A stretch of DNA of 64,000 nt from Lachnospiraceae bacterium (GTDB lineage Bacteria; Bacillota; Clostridia; Lachnospirales; Lachnospiraceae). The DNA is taken from NCBI GenBank assembly GCA_017526745.1, contig JAFXQX010000038.1, forward strand, positions 21,018 to 85,017, given 5' to 3'. The translations under genes and the position numbers were made by a program. This document shows positions 63,075 through 64,000 of this stretch, piece by piece (the stretch's first letter is position 1; each line of letters starts with the position of its first letter). Under the pieces are notes generated by a model. It was not told where the DNA came from. It did not search any database and saw only the letters and a list, made by a program, of their open reading frames with translations.

Positions 63075-64000
63075 TTGGAAAGAACGATAAAAAAAATCGG
63101 TGATTCGATCATACACGTAACATATTCGGGATCATCGGAAGAGTTAATGGGGACGTGTGACAGCGACCCCATTGATTTTACATGGAATAAAAAGTGTGTG
63201 GTAAGGCAGAGCATGGTATCGTTTACACCAAAGACCATATACAGATATGAGGCCGGCGACGGATCACTTTCAACGAAGCAGACCGCGAACGGGGAAGTAT
63301 CTTATGCCGATGCCATGAAGAAGATCCCTGCGGGAAAATCATATTCGATTAAGCTCTGCTTTGATATCGGGGATACCGAAATGCTTCTCGGGATGGGACA
63401 GTATGAGGACGGGATCATGAACCTGCGGGATCGTACGGAATATCTGTATGAATCGAACATGAGGATCGCGATACCGTTTCTGGTTACGACAGGTAACTAC
63501 GCGATACTTATCGACTCCGAGAGCAGTATGATCTTTACTTCCTGCAAAAGACAGATCAGGTTTTCCATAGACAGGGGCCATACGCTTTCTTATTACGTAT
63601 TTCTGGGCGAGGACATCAACTCACTTATCGGATCTTATCACCGTATCACCGGACTGCCGTCAATGCTGCCCAGGTGGGCGTTTGGATATATTCAGAGCAA
63701 GGAACGGTACAGGACCGGGGAAGAACTGTGCGAAGTGGCCCGAAGATTCAGGAACGACGGAATTCCGATCGACTGCATCGTCCAGGACTGGTACAGCTGG
63801 GAAGAAGGACTGTGGGGAGAAAAGAAGTTTGACAAGAGCCGGTATCCCAACCTTGCTGAAACAGTCAGCCATCTTCATGACTCAAACGTTCATTTCATGG
63901 TAAGCATCTGGCCCAACATGAGTCCCGATTCCGAAAACTATGCGGAATTTGCCGAAAAAAAGATGCTGCTTCCTAATTCAAACCTGTATGATGCGTTTGA
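63075..64000 (+). CDS. Glycoside hydrolase family 31 protein, N-terminal part
   Basis: The first 308 codons of a gene that runs off the right edge. TTG 63075 has AAAGGA 6 nt upstream and lies 3 bp after the permease stop. The N-terminal beta-sandwich is followed by the start of the GH31 barrel: GLPSMLPRWAFGYIQSKERY (20 residues), IPIDCIVQDWYSW and FMVSIWPNMS, as in alpha-xylosidases and alpha-glucosidases. The catalytic Asp residues lie beyond the window. No signal peptide, so it should act on imported oligosaccharide in the cytoplasm. Substrate preference cannot be read yet. Confidence 0.9.
   Translation, partial: MERTIKKIGDSIIHVTYSGSSEELMGTCDSDPIDFTWNKKCVVRQSMVSFTPKTIYRYEAGDGSLSTKQTANGEVSYADAMKKIPAGKSYSIKLCFDIGDTEMLLGMGQYEDGIMNLRDRTEYLYESNMRIAIPFLVTTGNYAILIDSESSMIFTSCKRQIRFSIDRGHTLSYYVFLGEDINSLIGSYHRITGLPSMLPRWAFGYIQSKERYRTGEELCEVARRFRNDGIPIDCIVQDWYSWEEGLWGEKKFDKSRYPNLAETVSHLHDSNVHFMVSIWPNMSPDSENYAEFAEKKMLLPNSNLYDAF

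Overview
The window is a continuous stretch of chromosome from a motile Gram-positive anaerobe, most likely a member of the Lachnospiraceae (Clostridia). The support is a DUF3881 gene, the Firmicutes order rsmG-parA-parB with perfect parS sites, the Bacillus/Clostridia yaaO-yaaR-holB-ricT-trmN6-rsmI-metG order, NrdG-type anaerobic ribonucleotide reductase activation, and flagellin with FliS. Genes are dense, mostly in short co-directional operons with 1-20 bp gaps or overlaps. No IS element, integrase, phage gene or CRISPR array was seen.

Layout. 1-5500: end of rsmG, a degenerate DegS-like protein, two parS sites, parAB, DUF4446, HD-GYP and DUF3881 genes, a segment expected close to oriC. 5500-5960: a broken small reading frame, tRNA-Arg, and GC-rich inverted repeats that carry a second copy of the tRNA 3' end. 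5964-14750: DMT transporter, histidine phosphatase, D,D-carboxypeptidase with an unusual charged tail, PepT, FAD oxidoreductase, GT-C-like membrane glycosyltransferase, DUF308 protein. 14724-23939: the yaaO-to-metG housekeeping operon, then DUF1002 and GNAT genes. 24005-29100: DUF624, a diguanylate cyclase, the sugar-ABC ATPase UgpC/MsmK, tRNA deaminase TadA, a PucR/CdaR-type regulator. 29097-37507: NrdG with a small partner gene, SRP RNA, a membrane-anchored Mrr-like nuclease, a sugar-binding-fold protein without an effector domain, NhaC antiporter, a ZorA/ZorB-like ion-motor pair and an epimerase. 37521-44717: tRNA-Pro and tRNA-Lys, tatD, rsmA, a very large TPR/Pro-Gln-rich protein with a decayed AAA-like end, and glgB. 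44769-49571: flagellar unit (FliK-like giant, flagellin, FliS) behind a sigma-28-like promoter. 49610-52974: three-gene Tad-type secretion core whose last protein carries an extracytoplasmic Ig-like insert. 52979-64000: sugar catabolism (class II aldolase, lipoprotein, AraC regulator, L-fucose isomerase, YesMN-type two-component system, ABC importer, start of a GH31 glycosidase).

How the genes fit together. The last 11 kb looks like a locus for sensing, importing and degrading an oligosaccharide: the YesM/YesN pair is divergent from the solute-binding protein, two permeases and the GH31 enzyme. The locus contains no importer ATPase, and the generic UgpC/MsmK ATPase at 26.3 kb is the natural candidate to energise it. 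c-di-GMP turnover is represented by one complete GGDEF protein and one altered HD-GYP protein.

The most notable unexplained signals are: (1) an approximately 93-nt structured element present after dacF and after the flagellin gene, with paired compensatory changes in three stems and P1 built over the upstream stop codon; (2) a ZorAB-like motor pair without Zorya effectors; (3) an Ig-like insert in a TadC-like protein; (4) several genes with an extended -10 box a few bases before the start codon and no Shine-Dalgarno, suggesting leaderless transcripts.
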